Below, one piece after another: positions 23,479 through 25,410 of a stretch of 25,410 nucleotides of DNA. Within the stretch, counting starts at the first letter, position 1. Each line of letters begins with the position of its first letter. The DNA is from a virus. The notes below the pieces were generated by a model. The model did not search any database. It was not told the origin of the DNA and was given only the letters and a program-made list of their open reading frames with translations. The stretch spans positions 1 to 25,410 of the IMG/VR virus record IMGVR_UViG_3300022074_000342, one strand, 5' to 3'. The position numbers and the translations under genes are program-made.

Positions 23479-23764
23479 CGCTTGTGATGTTTTTAATGTG
23501 GTTGGTGATGTCGCGTTGGCTTGGAGCATAGAACTCCATACTTGCTTTTTGATTGAGTTGTAGGCGTGTGATGATTTCTTGGATTTCATCGCTTGTCATT
23601 TCGATGTCGAAGTCCAGGAGGGTGTCGATCAAGTCGTCCTGCTCCTCCTTCAGCAAGGTGCTTGTTCTGCAAAGCGAGACAGCAAACCTCCTACTATTGT
23701 GATACACATTGCTGTAATCGTTTTCGGGTCCGCAGTCAAAGAGTTCGTCAATCCAGTCAGCCAT
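23471..23764 (-). CDS. Hypothetical protein, acidic helical
   Basis: An unrecognised 97-residue acidic protein: ADWIDELFDCGPENDYSNVY, then a helical centre (LLKEEQDDLIDTLLDFDIEM) and TSDEIQEIITRLQLNQKAS. It has no known motif, signal peptide or membrane helix. The ATG at 23764 is preferred over a TTG one codon earlier. It overlaps the stop of the small membrane frame upstream (TGATG) and the SSB-like start downstream (eight bases), so translation is probably coupled through all three. Confidence 0.72.
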   Translation of the reverse strand: MADWIDELFDCGPENDYSNVYHNSRRFAVSLCRTSTLLKEEQDDLIDTLLDFDIEMTSDEIQEIITRLQLNQKASMEFYAPSQRDITNHIKNITSDE

Positions 23765-23835
23765 CAATTTCGTTTAAGTGCGATCGCCGCAGAGAATAGC
23801 AGCACGATAACAATGGTAATGTACAAAGGAATCAA
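23764..23835 (-). CDS. Possible 23-residue single-pass membrane peptide
   Basis: This very short frame starts at TTG (23835) and encodes IPLYITIVIVLLF followed by SAAIALKRN, a typical transmembrane helix with a positive end. Its TGA overlaps the next gene's ATG by one base, the same coupling used across the operon. It is also in frame with the preceding gene, separated from it by that gene's TAA and four codons, so readthrough would add a C-terminal membrane anchor. The start codon is uncertain and no Shine-Dalgarno sequence is seen. Chance cannot be ruled out at this size. Confidence 0.4.
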   Translation of the reverse strand: MIPLYITIVIVLLFSAAIALKRN

Positions 23836-23847
23836 GAGTCTTACAAC

Positions 23848-24090
23848 TTAGTCGATCCATTTCCATCTAACCTGAAACGCTTCGGGAATCTCGCATGTTT
23901 TTGTCTCAGGCCAAAGATCATAAACGCATTGAACAATCTGTGGCTCAAGATAATGATGAATGACATTACTCGCCTCGACAGTTACCTCGTGCCGGATCTG
24001 GCCCGTCACAGGGCAGCGACCAGCGTTGATCTCAAGAAACTTCAAATCCCGTGTTGCCGTAACATTGATGATGGTAGGGTCGATCTTCAT
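23848..24090 (-). CDS. Small hypothetical protein
   Basis: An unrecognised 80-residue protein: KIDPTIINVTATRDLKFLEINAG, CPVTGQIRHEVTVEASNVI, then LEPQIVQCVYDLWPETKTCEIPEAFQVRW. The pattern is mainly beta strands with three cysteines (C26, C55, C66) and no signal peptide. The ATG at 24090 shares a base with the upstream TAA (TAATG). The stop is followed in the same frame by a hydrophobic helix-coding stretch, which is odd (see the small membrane peptide). Confidence 0.65.
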   Translation of the reverse strand: MKIDPTIINVTATRDLKFLEINAGRCPVTGQIRHEVTVEASNVIHHYLEPQIVQCVYDLWPETKTCEIPEAFQVRWKWID

Positions 24091-24278
24091 TACTGTATGA
24101 TTGGTGGCTGTTCAGACAGCATCTGCAAAAAGTCAACCATACCAATAAACCCATCACCGTCAAAGTCGAAAGCAGAGGCTTGACTTCCAGGTGTTACTGC
24201 TTCTCCATACGCTTGGAGCAGAAGAAGCAAATCCATGATGTATGTTGACCACATACTTGGAGTACGCAATTTTCGCAC
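24090..24278 (-). CDS. Dockerin/EF-hand-like calcium-binding mini-protein
   Basis: A 62-residue frame with a complete EF-hand/dockerin-type loop: D38-x-D40-x-D42-G43-x-I45-x3-D49 (FDFDGDGFIGMVDF), after a leucine-rich helix MDLLLLLQAYGE. The pairing of DLLLLLxxxG with DGDG-I----DFLxxL is the layout of dockerin-like C-terminal repeats in secreted proteins of aquatic bacteria. The start is uncertain: GTG at 24278, or ATG at 24254 or 24236; the last fits the domain edge best. It is in the same frame as the secreted protein upstream, separated by one TAA and two codons. Confidence 0.6.
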   Translation of the reverse strand: MRKLRTPSMWSTYIMDLLLLLQAYGEAVTPGSQASAFDFDGDGFIGMVDFLQMLSEQPPIIQ

Positions 24279-24284
24279 ATATTG

Positions 24285-24614
24285 TTACCAGTATCCGGGC
24301 CGACCATTCACGATTCCCCATGAACCTGATGGGTATCGAATGCGGTACGGCACATTGTTAAACATTGGGTGATGGATGTAAAGCTCGAGGCGCGTCATGC
24401 GCAAGCCAGCTTTAACTTCCGTGACAGTTACGGGCGCAATTAAAACTTCACACGAGGAAGCTGATTCAAGTTGAATTGAATCCAACTGCACTGTAAATCT
24501 AGCTACATATATCTCGTCATTGTGATCTGCGAGCATACCAAACATGCCGCAATTGTAGCACTGACCGTAAGCCGTTGTTGTTAGAAAGAGGAGGAGGACG
24601 TTTACTAGTTTCAT
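24285..24614 (-). CDS. Secreted protein with signal peptide
   Basis: A 109-residue protein with a clear signal peptide (KLVNVLLLFLTTTAYG) and probable cleavage before Q18, giving a mature start QCYNCG. A Gln-Cys start after cleavage is common in Bacteroidota secreted proteins. It is not a lipobox, because position -1 to the Cys is Gln. The mature part is beta-rich (IYVARFTVQLDSIQL, CEVLIAPVTVTEV, RLELYIHHPMF) with three cysteines. I do not recognise the fold. It overlaps the upstream stop (ATGA, 24611-24614). An exported protein among replication genes might alter the host envelope, for instance to block other phages; that is speculation. Confidence 0.75.
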   Translation of the reverse strand: MKLVNVLLLFLTTTAYGQCYNCGMFGMLADHNDEIYVARFTVQLDSIQLESASSCEVLIAPVTVTEVKAGLRMTRLELYIHHPMFNNVPYRIRYPSGSWGIVNGRPGYW

Positions 24615-25039
24615 TCTATTTCATCTTGACCCTTAATACCCAGCTCATAAAGGTGAGCGCTTTTGAGAACAACGCGAGACAGGGCTCGCTTCTCAGCCAT
24701 AGCAACGGGATAGGAGTTTCTACAGTTTTTAGGGCTGGCCTCTCCATAGGATTCCTTAAAGGACTCATGGACTTCCGGTTTACCCTTATCATTCATAAGG
24801 GTTTGTTGGAGCACTGCCGTTGCCTTGATGACATAATGACCCGACTCCACGTTGCATAGCGTCTCAACAACTTCATAGTGCACCACAAGACCAATACCCC
24901 TCTCGATTTTCTCAATACCGTTTCGGGTAATGATGATGAAGCCCTGCGGGGCTTTGAAGAAGTCATCCTTGTCCAATCCAAACTGATCTGTCAGTTTGCG
25001 AAAGGTCGCCTTCTGTTCTTCAGATAAGCCCTTAGCCAT
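24611..25039 (-). CDS. Possible DNA recombination (single-strand annealing-like) protein
   Basis: A 142-residue protein with a central beta region (FIIITRNGIEKIERGIGLVVHYEVVE, HYVIKATAVLQQ), then ESYGEASPKNCRNSYPVAMAEKRALSRVVLKSAHLYELG. The A-x-A-E-K-R-A-L-S-R helix after a beta sheet recalls the closing helix of Rad52/Erf-type annealing proteins, and the gene sits close to the SSB-like gene. This is resemblance, not a firm family match. Related small proteins occur in phages of Bacteroidota (from memory). The ATG overlaps the upstream stop by eight bases (ATGGCTAA). Confidence 0.7.
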   Translation of the reverse strand: MAKGLSEEQKATFRKLTDQFGLDKDDFFKAPQGFIIITRNGIEKIERGIGLVVHYEVVETLCNVESGHYVIKATAVLQQTLMNDKGKPEVHESFKESYGEASPKNCRNSYPVAMAEKRALSRVVLKSAHLYELGIKGQDEIE

Positions 25040-25304
25040 AATTCTTATTGATAATATCGCTAATCATTGATGTCTTGAAGTCCAACTCACGCTGCGTTGA
25101 CCATAACGCGCGCTTGACATCCTCTCGCTGCTCGAGTAGCGTGGAGATTGCAAAGTCTGCTGCTCGAAGCAAGGCGTAATGTTTGGAGTACTCCTCACTC
25201 TTACCTTCGGGGATTGCTGTAGGATTGAGATCCATGGTGAGTTCCATGTGATCTGCCTTCAATCCAAGCTTCATACCGATTGATGTCAGTTCAGCAGTTG
25301 TCAC
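25032..25304 (-). CDS. Small hypothetical protein, GTG start
   Basis: An unrecognised 90-residue helical protein: TTAELTSIGMKLGLKADHMEL, then EEYSKHYALLRAADFAISTLLEQREDVKRALW and a basic/acidic end. The GTG at 25304 is supported by a four-base GTGA overlap with the stop of the partial gene upstream; Met11 (25274) is the alternative. It has no motif, signal peptide or membrane helix. It sits at the upstream end of this chain of coupled genes. Confidence 0.68.
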   Translation of the reverse strand: MTTAELTSIGMKLGLKADHMELTMDLNPTAIPEGKSEEYSKHYALLRAADFAISTLLEQREDVKRALWSTQRELDFKTSMISDIINKNYG

Positions 25305-25410
25305 TTTCGCTTACGTCGATCGCCAGTGATGGCGGTTATGAGTACATCAATGTATCCAAACACTTGATTGTCACGTTCGGAAGGAGTGAGATTGACGACC
25401 ACCTTTGCAA
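25301..25410 (-). CDS. Partial gene at the right edge (C-terminal 35 residues)
   Basis: One minus-strand frame is open from the right edge to a TGA at 25303-25301, encoding AKVVVNLTPSERDNQVFGY and then IDVLITAITGDRRKRK. The other two frames are stopped early. The stop overlaps the following GTG (GTGA), the coupling pattern of this operon. The residues are too few to name a function. Confidence 0.6.
   Translation of the reverse strand, partial: AKVVVNLTPSERDNQVFGYIDVLITAITGDRRKRK

Noticed and set aside
1-25410. CRISPR arrays, tRNA genes, IS elements, integrase or attachment sites
   Set aside because: No regularly spaced repeats, cloverleaf-like sequences, transposase/recombinase motifs or terminal repeats were seen by reading; a tRNA or covariance search was not possible.

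Overview
The window is part of a tailed double-stranded DNA phage (or prophage) genome with a long, non-contractile siphovirus-type tail. About 19.4 kb of packaging, head, tail and lysis genes are on the plus strand. They converge on a block of about 6 kb of minus-strand replication, recombination and unknown genes that runs off the right edge. Genes are packed with 1-8 base start/stop overlaps (ATGA, TGATG, TAATG). No tRNA, rRNA, CRISPR array, IS element, integrase or repressor was seen, so lifestyle cannot be decided from this window.

The host is probably a member of the Bacteroidota, likely aquatic; this is inference. Almost no start codon has a Shine-Dalgarno sequence and the leaders are A-rich. 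One small secreted protein has a signal peptide ending in Gly-Gln-Cys, common in that phylum. The tail-tip and fibre modules resemble those of marine Bacteroidota and cyanobacterial phages.

Layout, plus strand: possible packaging region (1-250); HNH nuclease; a tail-terminator-like gene in an unusual upstream position; small and large terminase; HK97-type portal; an unknown gene; a three-module protein of unknown function; a single polypeptide joining the prohead protease to the major capsid protein; an intrinsic terminator; HK97 gp6-like connector, head-closure and gp10-like neck proteins; two tandem related tail-tube proteins; a second intrinsic terminator; tail assembly chaperones G and T linked by a clear -1 frameshift site; the tape measure; one giant tail-tip/fibre protein; a holin-like protein; an amidase endolysin; a VRR-NUC nuclease overlapping it; and a terminator with a UUCG loop.

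Layout, minus strand (read right to left): a partial gene; a small unknown; a protein that may be a single-strand annealing protein; a secreted protein; a dockerin/EF-hand-like mini-protein; a small unknown gene followed by a 23-codon transmembrane frame; another unknown; an SSB-like protein ending DGDLPF; a terminator; an unknown; a D5/P4-type SF3 helicase; two unknowns; a calcineurin-like metallophosphoesterase; and a small phage protein.

Most of the window is a recognisable morphogenesis module with unusual architecture. The points most worth following are the protease-capsid fusion with its polyacidic linker, the GGGAAAC frameshift site with a downstream stem, terminators placed after the capsid and tube genes, the displaced tail terminator, and a cluster of small exported or membrane genes where two coding-like segments each follow a single in-frame TAA.
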